Shown in pieces: positions 45,565 to 57,000 of a DNA stretch of 64,000 nt. The position numbers were made by a program, and so were the translations under genes. The stretch covers positions 3,761,501 through 3,825,500 of the forward strand of contig JARFJB010001987.1 of NCBI GenBank assembly GCA_036346205.1, written 5' to 3'. How positions within the stretch are numbered: position 1 is the first letter of the stretch; the number at the start of each line of letters is the position of its first letter. Source of the stretch: Vesta saturnalis (lineage: Eukaryota; Arthropoda; Insecta; Coleoptera; Lampyridae). The notes beneath the pieces are model-generated. The model did not search any database and was not told where the DNA came from. It worked only from the letters and a program-made list of their open reading frames with translations.

Positions 45565-47024
45565 GATTATGAGTGTTAATGGTGAAAGTTTACATTTTCA
45601 AATAACCTAGATAGGTAACATAAGATTCATATAACTTACAGCGTCCTTTTGCTACGGAAATCTCCAAGATTGAAATCCCGTTGTCCAAATCAGATGTATT
45701 GTGGATCCTTCGAAGTATGCTGACACACCAGTGTTATATAATTTGAATACAATATTTATCTGCATTCACTTTTATTTATTAACACTTTTTATAATCTCTA
45801 TAAAAAGTAATAAACTCGATTTTGATTTTAATTAGTTTTGTTTATATTCCAAAAAAATTAATAACATTATTTAACAATTCTATTGAAATATCGCTTTAGC
45901 ATTTCACTTATTATAAATTTAATATAACGTCACTTTTGTTTCAGTAGTTTAAAAATTTTTGAATATGTTTTGTTTTTATATGAATTAGGTTATGAGATAA
46001 ACCTACCAATCTTAATTTTGATTACATGTTCTAAACACCATCAAGATTGTTAGCGGACTCTTAAGAAAATTTTCGAATGTCGTATCATTTTTTTCTAAAA
46101 CTCTTATTTTAATTGGAACTTTATACATTCATACAAACCTGAACCGTAATTCTGATAGGTTGATCATACTTCTGAAATTTACAATTTATTAATTTTATAA
46201 ATATCTTCGTTATACTGGGATACATCTTAAAAATATTATAAGCATTAAATTTTACACAACATTTCCTTTAAAATGATACCCCATTTGCCATATCTCGCTT
46301 TTAGTCTACTTATCTATGATAATTACATTATTTAAGAACTTTCACATACAGAAATTTACTTATATCTAACTTATTCTAATTTTCACAGGAAATCTATGAT
46401 CATAATTAGATTCAACGGCCCGAAAAAAACACGAAGTACCCTTCAACATAGCCAAAAATGAAAAATATTATCTCACGATCGGAGTTCGGAAATAGCCATA
46501 ACCTATCTTCTCATTACATTTAGTTAATTTTCACCAACAATGTTAATTTATGTTGCTACACTTCCTTTTAACACCACTTATTTTTATCATAATTGTTCAT
46601 TATCTTCTTCCATAATTTCATAAATTATATGAATCTTTCTAACATTGTCTGTTTCGTTAACTTGAATCATACAATTTACTTCACGCTACCAGAACAGGAT
46701 TTCCTTTTTTTAAAAATGGATATAATAGACGTTACTAAAGAAAATAGATAATTTATATGTTCCGAATGGTGATCGGAAACTACTAATGTGAAAATCTTGT
46801 ACACCCATGATTAAAATGCAACAACTATAAAACTTGAATCATATAGCTCACAACATGCTGTATAATCACATATGTACTCAGTTATATGTTATTATAAATT
46901 TATATAACTTGCGATCTTGCGTATATGCTTAACTAATTCCATCACAATAACTCTATATTTATTTTTAATTTTATTATGAACTTATTTCTTTATAAAAATC
47001 ATATTTAACACTCAAACATATCAT

Positions 47025-47025
<1 letters not shown>
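45565..47025. other. AT-rich region, no gene recognised
   Basis: About 1.4 kb with no supported reading frame and no clear repeat structure. Confidence 0.45.

Positions 47026-47070
<45 letters not shown>
47026..47070. repeat. (TA)n tract at the gypsy insertion site, left side
   Basis: TA repeat continuing into tatatatttt before the LTR. Its partner on the right is 53776-53806. Confidence 0.9.
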
Positions 47071-47076
<6 letters not shown>

Positions 47077-47078
47077 TT

Positions 47079-47786
47079 TGAGATGTTCAGAAAGAGGTAA
47101 TAGAAGTATCGGACAGCTTACATGACATTTGGGTAATAAAAAGGGGTGATTTCTAGCTCGATACAAGTGCGAGACACTATTTTATATAAATCTGGTTCAC
47201 GATGTGTTTAAAATAAATTTGATTGGTATAAATTGGTCTGAATATCATTTGCTTAGTTTGGTTTCATCATAAAAAGCAATTTGCTGCTAACAAAATTGTC
47301 AAGAATGTTAAATATCACCATTTTCGTAAAGACATTTTAGTATTGCAATTATTGCAATAAAAATCAATTTTTCAAAGGTAATTTGGCAAGTGGGCATTTT
47401 ACAGGTGTTTAAACATGGACTATATAGTTAGGATTATGTTAGGGATAAGGTATGTTTAGTTTTTGAATGCAGGAAATACAAAAATTTAGTAAAAGGGTTA
47501 TAATATGGACAGTTTAGACATTTTTCGCACATATTTTTGGAAGCGAGTTAGTGACAAAAATTATGTTACAAGATTAACATTAAGAACAGCATATAGAACA
47601 ATTTGGTATACAGACATTTATAGCGCCGTACAATTTTATAGTAAAACATTTAAAAAGAGTGTTAGACGATGAAACTTTTTCAATGCAACATTATATAACA
47701 TTATGCATTGCAAATAATTAGTGAGAATAATAAAGACAATAAGTACAAACCTTAAACATAACATTTTAAGTGTTAAAAACATTACA
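47079..47786 (+). repeat. 5' LTR
   Basis: Starts TGAGATGTTCAGAAAG and ends CATTACA. Differences from the 3' LTR include gaca/gtca near 47334, gggc/ggac near 47395, catgg/catatg near 47415 and aggg/atgg near 47450. Confidence 0.93.
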
Positions 47787-47792
47787 ATTTAT

Positions 47793-47810
47793 TGGCACCC
47801 AACGTGGGGC
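47793..47810 (+). promoter_or_regulatory. Primer binding site resembling lysine tRNA
   Basis: TGGCACCCAACGTGGGGC follows the LTR by six bases. From memory it is complementary to the 3' end of insect tRNA-Lys(CUU) with one mismatch, as in other gypsy-group elements. Confidence 0.7.
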
Positions 47811-47972
47811 AAAATTTAGTTGAAGATTTTTGTTTAAAAGGACAAAAAAATTTTATAGGTATTTAGTTTTTCATTTTTCGTTTATTGTTATTTGTTATTA
47901 GTTATTGTTTATTGTGTTTATTAGTGTTAGGATTTTTACAAAAAGGGGCAAATTTAATTAGTACAGTAGTTA

Positions 47973-49691
47973 ATGCAAGATCGTAGAGTAACAAGAACAG
48001 GTAGAGTTTACGGGCCTAAAGATATTGAGGTAAAAGAGAAAAAACAGGATCTTGTTACAAAGATGGAACAAATTGAAAAGAATGTTGAAGCACAACAAGA
48101 AGAGGGAAGTCCAGTTAGAGAAAGCAAAAGCTTAGACGTGGATATGATTATAGCCATGTTAATGAGGGCAGAAGAAAGTAGAAAGGAAGACATGAAAAAA
48201 GCCGAGGAAAATATGGATGTTAAATTTAACAAGCTTGGAGAAAATAGGAAGCAAGACACGAAAGAAGCAGAAGAAAATAGAATAAAAGCTGAGGAAAATA
48301 TTGATGTTAAATTTAACAAGCTTGAAGAAAATAGGAAGCAAGACATGAGACGGCTAGAAGAAAGTATCAATAGACAGATGAGTAAGTGGGAGAACGATAA
48401 GGAGAAATTAGTACACAGAATGGAGAAAACGAAAGAAGAATTAAGTAACAGCATGCACCGAGAAAATAAGTTATGGGGAACGATTATTGATAATAAAGAA
48501 GAGGTAGATGATAAGATCGGCAAACTGGACAAAAATATTAGAACTGAAACCCGTCTAAGAGAAGAGGCTTCTCTTGAAATCAATGATAAAGTAGGAAGAA
48601 TACAAGACATCCATGAACAAATATGTTTCCAGGTGGAAAGGAACAAGGATGACAACAAGAAACAGATGGGGGAAATTTGCAATAAATTAAGAATGCACGA
48701 TCATGACCTAGAAGAGTTGAAAGAACGAGAAACACCTAGAAATTTTCAAATCGGCTGGGAAAATGGCATGTGGAATCAAGAGATGCCATATAAATTTGAA
48801 GGCAGGAAGCAAGAATCGCCAATGCTATTTTTAAAGAATATCGAGGATTATGTTAATGACATCAAGGACAACAAACAAAGGATGCGTTTGGTAAGAAAGA
48901 TGCTTAAAGGGAATGCCGAACTATGGTACAATTTAGTACAAGAACAATGTACCGATTATAAGCACTTCAAAGAATTATTCACCAAACAATATTGGAGTGA
49001 CGTCCAACAAAATGTAATAAGGGAAGAATTTTCAAGAGCAAAGTACGACAAAAATCATGGCACTTCGAGGGAGATTTATGTTATGAAGAAATACCAAATA
49101 GCAAGATACTTCACACCACCGATGAATGAACAAGAGATAGTACAATATTTGGCAAGGCAACTGGAGAATAATGTGGCAGAAAACATTATTCTGCAAAATA
49201 TCGACAACATAACATCACTATTGCAATTCTTAAGAAGATACGATGCGTACGAACAGCATCAAAATAATTATGAGAAGAGAGAATTTAACCCTAGAAATGG
49301 TTGGAATGACAGGAGGGAATATAATTACAGGCACGAAAGAGAGGAAAACAGGAGAGATAGCTTTAATAATAGGAATTATGGAAATGACAGGAGGGAATAT
49401 CAAAATCAGTATCATCATGCTGACAATCGTAGAGAATATTTCCAAAATGGTAACAATAGGGAAAGTAATTATAGATCGGGAAGAGAAAGGAACAACTTCC
49501 AACAAAGAAGAGGGGGATACAACAATGGCTACGATAGAAACAAATTTAATAATAACAATCAAGCCAAGTATAATGATCAAAATCGTCAAAATGATCGGGA
49601 AAATGAAGGAAAGGATCATCGTGGAAATGACATGGCAAAAGAAACTAGAAGGCGTACCAAGAGATCGTTGATGATCAGAATCGAAGAGTGA
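47973..49691 (+). CDS. gag: Gag polyprotein, C-terminal tail frameshifted
   Basis: A 572-codon frame. Residues ~60-260 are rich in Glu, Lys and Asn with heptad-like coiled coil and a duplicated block (NIDVKFNKLEENRKQD and a variant). Residues ~280-425 match the retrotransposon gag fold region (PYKFEGRKQESPMLFLKNIE; MLKGNAELWYNLV; FKELFTKQYW). The tail (~430-560) is Asn/Arg/Gly-rich with RGG-like runs and no CCHC zinc knuckle, so RNA binding may use the basic tail. Near 49650 the coding trace moves into another frame that stays open to 49831, so a one-base indel probably cut the last ~55 codons and the link to pol. Gag would form the particle shell. Confidence 0.88.
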   Translation: MQDRRVTRTGRVYGPKDIEVKEKKQDLVTKMEQIEKNVEAQQEEGSPVRESKSLDVDMIIAMLMRAEESRKEDMKKAEENMDVKFNKLGENRKQDTKEAEENRIKAEENIDVKFNKLEENRKQDMRRLEESINRQMSKWENDKEKLVHRMEKTKEELSNSMHRENKLWGTIIDNKEEVDDKIGKLDKNIRTETRLREEASLEINDKVGRIQDIHEQICFQVERNKDDNKKQMGEICNKLRMHDHDLEELKERETPRNFQIGWENGMWNQEMPYKFEGRKQESPMLFLKNIEDYVNDIKDNKQRMRLVRKMLKGNAELWYNLVQEQCTDYKHFKELFTKQYWSDVQQNVIREEFSRAKYDKNHGTSREIYVMKKYQIARYFTPPMNEQEIVQYLARQLENNVAENIILQNIDNITSLLQFLRRYDAYEQHQNNYEKREFNPRNGWNDRREYNYRHEREENRRDSFNNRNYGNDRREYQNQYHHADNRREYFQNGNNRESNYRSGRERNNFQQRRGGYNNGYDRNKFNNNNQAKYNDQNRQNDRENEGKDHRGNDMAKETRRRTKRSLMIRIEE

Positions 49692-49743
49692 ATAACATCC
49701 AGGTACGAGAAGATAAGGAGGAACCGAGTTGTGGTAGAATTAG

Positions 49744-52731
49744 TTGGGTCAATGCTATCGTACATGCCACCCAAGACCAAGAAGAGAGTACGCAGAAGGA
49801 TTTCGACAAGATAACAGTACAAAATTTTTAAACACGAGCTTCCTTGTCAACAATGTAAAGACAAACTACCAACATCCCACGGAATTTTTAGAAATTGAAC
49901 AAAATACAGAACCAGATACTGTAAACATTTTATTACCTTTCGTTAACATTAGAATTAAGAATTTAGATTTATTAGGATTAGTTGATACCGGCTCAGAAAT
50001 TTCATTAATACAGGAGAAAATCATCGTAGAGAATAATGATCTATTTAAAGATGAAATCATCAGGATAAACAAAATAGAAGTTATGGCAGCTACGGATAAA
50101 AAGCTTAGCACTATAAATAGGATGCTACATACTGAAGCTAAGGTAGGGGAACAGATTTTTCAAACACAATGGTTTATAACTAACAATTTAAAAATGGAGT
50201 TAATAATAGGAATGGATTTGATTAAGCAATTAAGATTGATTATCGATGCACAATATATGAAGATAAGAATTGGTAAAGATGAATTAAACTGGGTACAGCC
50301 CTACAATAAAAGATTAAATTTATATAAACCGCATATCCAGTATTTGAAGGTGGAAAGAATTATAAAGGATGAGCAATTCGATATCAATCACATTGGTTAC
50401 AAGCAAGAAGTTATAAACATTATTCAAGAAAATTTGGTGTTAATAAATGAAGTACCTAGCGTAGCAAGTAAATATGTACATAAAATTGAAGTGTCAGACG
50501 ATTCTCCGTTCCATAACAAAATATATCCTATTCCCTACGCCAGAAGAGAGCAGGTTAAAAAAGAAATTAATGAAATGCTAGAAAATGGTATCATAGAAAG
50601 ATCAAAAACCAGTTATTTAAATCCGTTGGTTGTTGTTAAGAAAAAAGATGACAGCATTAGACTGTGCCTTGATGCAAGGAAGCTCAATTCGAGATCAAAA
50701 CCTCAATATGAAACGCCACAAAATATGGACGTGCTGCTTAGTAAAATTTGGGAAAGAAAGATCTTTACTAAGTTAGACCTTAAAAACTCATTTTGGCTAA
50801 TACCTTTGGAAAAGTCGTGTAGAAAGTACACAGGTTTCAGTATCGGAGGAGAAATATACCAATTTAAAGTGGTACCTTTCGGACTTAGTTCTTCGTCTGC
50901 TGCATTAGTTACAGCTATGCAAGAAATTTTAAATAGATTCGAACATTTCTGTATGCATTACATTGACGATATTCTAATATTTAGTAAAAACGAAGAAGAA
51001 CACTGTATACACATAAAAACGATCATGGAAGCTTTAGCCACAAATGGTTTAAAATTAAATTTGGAGAAATGTTATTTTTTTATGAGAGAAGTCATGTATT
51101 TGGGTTATGAAATAGGGCAGACGGGAGTAAAATTAAATGATAGTAGATTGGCCGAAATAAAAGAATATCCTCGTCCTAAGAATTTAAGAACGTTGAGAGG
51201 CTTTCTAGGGGTAGTTAATTACTATCGCAAGTTCATATCAGGATATGCTGAATTATCTATTCCTCTGGTAGACTTGTTAAGAAAAAATGTACGTTGGAGT
51301 TGGGATAGAAGAAAAGAAGAAGCATTTATTAGTATTAAGGAAAGTTTATTTACAAATATGATTTTAAGACACCCTAATTTTAATTTGCCATTTATACTCA
51401 GGACAGATGCATCTTTCTATGCAATCGCAGCAGAATTATGTCAAAAACAAGGAGACGATGAAGTACCCATTTGTTTTCTTTCGAGAATTTTAAAAGTGCA
51501 CGAAATCAAATACACAACAGCAGAAAAAGAACTACTGGCCATTGTATATGCAGTAAACAAATTAAAATTTTATCTATTAGGCAACAAATTTAAAATTGAA
51601 ACTGACAACTCTGCAATTACATTTATGAAAACAACTAATTTTAAGAATCATAGGATGTACCATTGGTCGTTACTTCTGCAGGAATATGATTTCGACATAT
51701 CGCATAGATCAGGCAAGGATAATGTGGTAGCGGATGCTTTAAGCAGGAAGGATAACATAGACATTAAGGAGAATAGAATTTTATGTGCATTTGAACAAAT
51801 TAAACCTACATTTTTGGCACAAGAATTAAGAAATTTACAAAATTCAACGAAATTTTTAGAACTTAAAAAGAAGATCTTGGAATCAAAAGAAAAAATATAT
51901 AAGGATTACTGTATTTTGAATGATAGAATTATTAAAGTTTTTAATGCAAGAAAGTTAGTTGTAGTAAATGAAGATATAGCAAAATTTATCATAACGGATT
52001 TACACAAAACATATGGACATTTAGGAATTAGAAAAACTTGGTTAATTTTTAGGGAAAATTTCTATGCAAAGAAGGATTTAACATATGTCAAAAATATTAT
52101 AAATAAATGTGAGCTTTGCATATTAGCTAAAGAGAAGAACCACACTAATTTCAACCTTGTCAAAAGTATAAAAGTGAGTAAACCGTTGGAAATAATAGCA
52201 ATTGACTATATTGGAAATTTAGTACCTGGTCAAAACGGATTTAAAAATATATTAGTAATCGTCGATATTTTTTCAAAATTTATTAAATTATACCCTAGCA
52301 AGGAATGCACAGCAAGACAAGCTACGATTTCTATAGAGAAATTCATGAAGGAAACGGGAAAACCAAAAGCTATCCTAGCCGACAATGCCACATATTTTAG
52401 AACTGCCAAATTTGTAAAGAAGTTCGAAGAGATGGGAATAAAGATATATTTCTGTTCGATTAGACATCCTCAAGGCAACCCAGCCGAAAGATATATCAAA
52501 GAGGTGATTAAATTTTTAAGAATATTCACGTACGAGAAACATAATGCTTGGGTGAAGTATTTAAAGATCATAGAGAAGTGCATCAATGAAGTACCTAATG
52601 TTAGAACACAGGTAGCTCCGATAACGTTAATAAAAAGATTATACCAGAAAGACCCTGGAGACAACAAGAAGAAGATATTGAAGTCGAAGATTTGCTACAA
52701 GAAGTCAAAGAAAGATTGTGGAAGATTTTAG
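49744..52731 (+). CDS. pol: Pol polyprotein: protease, reverse transcriptase, RNase H, integrase
   Basis: No ATG is needed if translation arrives by frameshift near 49825; a stop at 49741 closes the frame upstream. Protease active site DTGS is at residue 81 (numbered from 49744). Reverse transcriptase motifs: LCLDARKLNS, FTKLDLKNSFW, FKVVPFGLSSS and YIDD (residues 406-409). RNase H: FILRTDASFYAIAAEL, AEKELLAIVYAVNKLKFYL, ETDNSAITF and DNVVADALSR. Integrase: HH-CC zinc region (HKTYGHLG...CELCILAK), then D821, D880 and E915. Around 52615-52640 the coding trace leaves this frame, so the last ~35 residues here are not the natural C-terminus. Confidence 0.93.
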   Translation: MGQCYRTCHPRPRREYAEGFRQDNSTKFLNTSFLVNNVKTNYQHPTEFLEIEQNTEPDTVNILLPFVNIRIKNLDLLGLVDTGSEISLIQEKIIVENNDLFKDEIIRINKIEVMAATDKKLSTINRMLHTEAKVGEQIFQTQWFITNNLKMELIIGMDLIKQLRLIIDAQYMKIRIGKDELNWVQPYNKRLNLYKPHIQYLKVERIIKDEQFDINHIGYKQEVINIIQENLVLINEVPSVASKYVHKIEVSDDSPFHNKIYPIPYARREQVKKEINEMLENGIIERSKTSYLNPLVVVKKKDDSIRLCLDARKLNSRSKPQYETPQNMDVLLSKIWERKIFTKLDLKNSFWLIPLEKSCRKYTGFSIGGEIYQFKVVPFGLSSSSAALVTAMQEILNRFEHFCMHYIDDILIFSKNEEEHCIHIKTIMEALATNGLKLNLEKCYFFMREVMYLGYEIGQTGVKLNDSRLAEIKEYPRPKNLRTLRGFLGVVNYYRKFISGYAELSIPLVDLLRKNVRWSWDRRKEEAFISIKESLFTNMILRHPNFNLPFILRTDASFYAIAAELCQKQGDDEVPICFLSRILKVHEIKYTTAEKELLAIVYAVNKLKFYLLGNKFKIETDNSAITFMKTTNFKNHRMYHWSLLLQEYDFDISHRSGKDNVVADALSRKDNIDIKENRILCAFEQIKPTFLAQELRNLQNSTKFLELKKKILESKEKIYKDYCILNDRIIKVFNARKLVVVNEDIAKFIITDLHKTYGHLGIRKTWLIFRENFYAKKDLTYVKNIINKCELCILAKEKNHTNFNLVKSIKVSKPLEIIAIDYIGNLVPGQNGFKNILVIVDIFSKFIKLYPSKECTARQATISIEKFMKETGKPKAILADNATYFRTAKFVKKFEEMGIKIYFCSIRHPQGNPAERYIKEVIKFLRIFTYEKHNAWVKYLKIIEKCINEVPNVRTQVAPITLIKRLYQKDPGDNKKKILKSKICYKKSKKDCGRF
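49822..49831 (+). promoter_or_regulatory. Canonical -1 ribosomal frameshift heptamer A AAT TTT before a stop
   Basis: In the open tail frame after gag, codons CAA AAT TTT are followed at once by TAA (49829-49831). The heptamer AAATTTT at 49822-49828 fits the X XXY YYZ rule, and slipping one base back enters exactly the pol frame (…KFLNT…). This is the expected gag/pol control point in this group. Confidence 0.65.
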
Positions 52732-52988
52732 ATAATTATGAAAAGAAACATTCTGCCAAAATTAAAAAGAAGGTTACATTTAAGGAAGGAGATTTAGTAA
52801 TCATACGTCGTTTAACAGTTGCAGACAGAGCACGAAATATGTGTGCAAAACTCTTACTACCATATGAAGGTCCGTATAGGGTAAAAAAATGTTTTGGGGG
52901 TACTACATATGAATTAGTCAATATAGAGGATGATAGTAGTAGGGGTAAATTTCATATCTCCATGATTTATCCATATTTTAAAAATTAA
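52620..52988 (+). pseudogene. Integrase C-terminal part in a shifted frame
   Basis: Reads PERPWRQQEEDIEVEDLLQE, then a basic stretch, FKEGDLVIIRRL, LLPYEGPYRVKKCFGGTTYE and FHISMIYPYFKN, the SH3-like end of gypsy-group integrases. It overlaps the end of the main pol frame, indicating a one-base indel rather than a separate gene. Confidence 0.8.
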
Positions 52989-53050
52989 TTTTAATAGGTA
53001 GGACAATTAAAGAACTTAATATTTTCTTTTACAAAAATATCTTCATTCTT

Positions 53051-53061
53051 AAATTGGGGAA
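53051..53061 (+). promoter_or_regulatory. Polypurine tract
   Basis: AAATTGGGGAA directly before the 3' LTR; it would prime plus-strand DNA synthesis. It is short and interrupted by TT. Confidence 0.6.
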
Positions 53062-53063
53062 TT

Positions 53064-53772
53064 TGAGATGTTCAGAAAGAGGTAATAGAAGTATCGGACA
53101 GCTTACATGACATTTGGGTAATAAAAAGGGGTGATTTCTAGCTCGATACAAGTGCGAGACACTATTTTATATAAATCTGGTTCACGATGTGTTTAAAATA
53201 AATTTGATTGGTATAAATTGGTCTGAATATCATTTGCTTAGTTTGGTTTCATCATAAAAAGCAATTTGCTGCTAACAAAATTGTCAAGAATGTTAAATAT
53301 CACCATTTTCGTAAAGTCATTTTAGTATTGCAATTATTGCAATAAAAATCAATTTTTCAAAGGTAATTTGGCAAGTGGACATTTTACAGGTGTTTAAACA
53401 TATGACTATATAGTTAGGATTATGTTATGGATAAGGTATGTTTAGTTTTTGAATGCAGGAAATACAAAAATTTAGTAAAAGGGTTATAATATGGACAGTT
53501 TAGACATTTTTCGCACATATTTTTGGAAGCGAGTTAGTGACAAAAATTATGTTACAAGATTAACATTAAGAACAGCATATAGAACAATTTGGTATACAGA
53601 CATTTATAGCGCCGTACAATTTTATAGTAAAACATTTAAAAAGAGTGTTAGACGATGAAACTTTTTCAATGCAACATTATATAACATTATGCATTGCAAA
53701 TAATTAGTGAGAATAATAAAGACAATAAGTACAAACCTTAAACATAACATTTTAAGTGTTAAAAACATTACA
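53064..53772 (+). repeat. 3' LTR
   Basis: Near-identical partner of 47079-47786, one base longer because of catatg against catgg. Confidence 0.93.

Positions 53773-53775
<3 letters not shown>

Positions 53776-53806
<31 letters not shown>
53776..53806. repeat. (TA)n tract at the gypsy insertion site, right side
   Basis: Continuation of the TA tract interrupted by the LTR element. Confidence 0.9.
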
Positions 53807-53809
<3 letters not shown>

Positions 53810-53857
53810 GGCGCTGTTTTTATGTATAGTCTTTGCTATAAAGGGAATGGCGTGTTT

Positions 53858-54010
53858 AATGCACTAGCGTAGTAGTACACATTTACGAATTTTCGGTTTT
53901 TAATAGGCTAGAGAAACCGAAAAAGTTCAAAATTGTTAGTATACCCTAAATTGTGTTGTTAAATAACAATAAGAAATTTTTCATATTCGCTCTGTAAACT
54001 CAGTTTTCAT
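53858..54010. repeat. Relative of the 44351 MITE, one end
   Basis: Shares with 44351 onward, in order, gcgtagtag/gcgtagcag, tacacattt/tacattc, gtttttaat/gttttta, a block ending in attgtta, and gtatacc/gtatac followed by ctaaattgtgtt/ctaaattatgtt. The other end is not found. Confidence 0.5.
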
Positions 54011-57000
54011 GGTTGCACAACCGGCTGCAAAATCCACATTTGTAGCAATCATTATATTTTTTGTAAATTGTAACTAATTTTAGAGTAAGTGTTTTAAAGA
54101 CCAGTTATCCACGAATACTTTACGCAATATTTTTATTGGTGCATCTTGAAATCATAAATACTGGTATTATTACTACAAAGAATGTAAATAAGAACTAATA
54201 ATGTAAAATATCTAACTAAAAATTAATATATCTATCAATACTAACTACTTTCTATTTTAATTTATAAAATTAAAAGTGTTAAATAATGTTTAAATAAAGG
54301 TTTTGAATTTTTTAGTAATATTTTATTTAACCTTACAAGGTGCTCCTGTCAGATCAGTAATCAAAAAATTGTCATTTAAACTTCACGTTTCTTGAGTTGT
54401 TGATGTTGCCATGGTAACTTTAAAAAACGCGCGTTTATTAAAGTTCGACTTATACACGATAAGGCGTGCTTTAAATAGGTAAAATGGGGCACCAATAAAG
54501 GCAATGTAATCTAATTGCAATTTTTTCAATTCAGAATAAAAGTGTAAATTTGTGTTTAAATTAAAATCGAAAAATTCTTAACATTATATGTATCGGGTTT
54601 ATCGGTGAAGCCTGCCCTCAACAATCACCAATATTAAACTCGTTTGGAAATATTTTATTTACACGCAGTTATAAGTTACGGTATTATTTTATTATTTCTT
54701 TCGAGACCACTCCTGGACGGATTGCAGACAGCGGTTTTTCGTTCCAGGGAGTGGAAACGTATTGGGGCGTCAAAAAAAGACAAACTTCTGCCCAGGTGTC
54801 CTTTGACGCCAGTCCTGAACTTGCTCTGTTTCCAAACGGCTGCTCCAAGTGTTACAGTGGAAGTCTTATCCGGTGGTAAAGATGCTCCTAAAACAGAGTT
54901 AATTCGGACGGATAGTAGATAGGAAACAGACAAAGGTCACAGGTTTCCTTCACCAATGATTTATGATAAATGAATGAATAAATACTAGCTCTAAGTCAAA
55001 CTCGCGTTTCCAATTTAAATAGTCGGTGATCAGTAGCAAATTTCTACAAGTATTGAAACAAATGAAATACTTTCAGATTTAATTATAGAGCGAGTATCTA
55101 TTACGTTAAATTCAATTCAATAATTTAAAGTACCCTTTTACCTCATACTCTTTACTTTATGCAGCTTCGATCTGTGCAAACACAAGAGAACGAAAAAGAT
55201 AAAGACAGCCGGGCGACCTGCGTATGTATCGTCGGCACGTCCGTGTGGGGTCCTTTTGGAAATTCCCATTTTCCTATGGTCAGCCACGAGCGTCGGAAAT
55301 TATTTTAACTAAAATTAAATTGTGTGATTGACGTAAACTTTTACCACTTTCTACAAAAAAATACATATCGTACATAACTGGTTAATTAATAATTAGTCAC
55401 ACTTTTATTATCTCATAATCACAAAATTCCAGTAGTCATTTACTGTCCTACCCATATGTTATATTCTGTACAATGGCAAGTAGATTACATTCCATTGCTA
55501 TCTAAACGTTATTTGGTCAACATGATAGACATTATTGCACGCTTAACTTTAATTATTAATTTCGGAAGTAATTTAATAAACTTATCTGTCTATAATTACA
55601 GAATTAAATTTATTCTTAAACGGTAGCTGTAGATGGAAAAATTATATTGGAATAATCGTATTTCTTTTAAACATAATGTTTCGCGATCAAACGCTTATTA
55701 TTCAGAAATCTTAAGCAATAAACGAATAAATTTAAAAGAATGGCGTTAGTTATCAATTATTTTGTTAATTCGAGACTCTTTTAATTATATTTATCAAGTT
55801 TCAATTTCTGTTTTTGAATAATGTGGTATACTTATCTCTAACTAATATTAATATGAAAGGTTTTGAGTGTAATTTTTCATTCAAAACGTGTATTCTAGTA
55901 CAAAACAAATTATTATTCGTCAAGCTTTAATTGTGTGATATAAAAATAAAATTTGTATTTACAGTTAACGGTCTAATTAATTTTTTTTTTCAAATCCTTA
56001 AGTTCTGTTCATCAGGAAAAATTTTATTTTAAATATCCAAACTTTAACATTATTTTCATTTGTCATTCATTACTCTTTACGGTGTGATTATAATACTTAA
56101 TTCACATACCTTCTCAATATTTGATGGTGTGTATATTAATTAATTTACGGGTTTTGTTATTAAATACGGAACGGTTACCGAATTTTAATTTATCGTTCAC
56201 CCGAGGTCAATGAAAAAGCCAAGAACGTACTGTAACAGTCAGATAAATTTTCCATTATATTACAGGCACATAGATATTCTCTTAAACAACCAGTTTGTTA
56301 ATGAAAGAATTCTTATAAAAATACGTAATGCCTGGTTCGAAACTGACTTATATCAAAAGAGTTATATTTCTTATATTTTTAATGAATTTGAGTGTATGTG
56401 TATTTATAAAACCAAACAAATGATCTTATGTTTATTTCGTTACAATGGAATTAGATATTAAATTTAAATGTCATTATGGTTTACTTTAAGGAATTTAAAA
56501 CAGCTCCAAGTCAGTTGTTATTCTTCACATACAGGAATTGATGATAGGAGTAATATATTTTTAATATGAATTAGATTCAATGAAATTGTTGCACAAAAAT
56601 AAAAAATCAATTAATCTACGATATAATTACACTGATTAGAGAAAACACAAGTAACAATGCAATTCCAGATTGTTTTGATTTCATTATTTCCGTGATAACA
56701 CGGTGCTTGTTTTTTTCGATTTTAATTCAAAATATTACTAGCAAAAGAGGAATATTTATGAAATCGTATTACCATGGATGTAATTAAAATTGAAAAGTGC
56801 TCTAATTGATAAAGTAAAAACACGTTATTTGGCATATAATTTCCCATTAATTATGATTTAAATATAAAAAATCCATTAACTCTATAGATCATTGATAGGC
56901 ACAAGTACCGCTAATAATCGAATTAATATAAAACTGGCAGTTTTTCAATCAAAAATGAAAAACTGTTTCAATTTACCAAATTCTTTTTCTTTTTCCAACG

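Larger units (their letters stand above)
47079..53772 (+). mobile_element. Ty3/gypsy LTR retrotransposon, 6.7 kb, recently inserted
   Basis: Two LTRs of 708 and 709 bp differ at about five positions, so the insertion is young. Order is LTR, primer site, gag, protease, reverse transcriptase, RNase H, integrase, polypurine tract, LTR. There is no third large frame for an envelope. It sits inside a TA tract. If the LTR is taken as TG...CA the target duplication is ATTT; if the tips include three more shared bases each side it is ATAT. The exact edge is uncertain by about 3-4 bases. Confidence 0.92.

Noticed and set aside
48008..48682. 224-codon minus-strand open frame opposite gag
   Set aside because: It mirrors the Glu/Lys-rich coiled coil of gag on the other strand and has no independent motif.
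53051..53061. Envelope gene downstream of gypsy pol
   Set aside because: Only 75 bases separate the integrase end from the 3' LTR; there is no room for an envelope frame.
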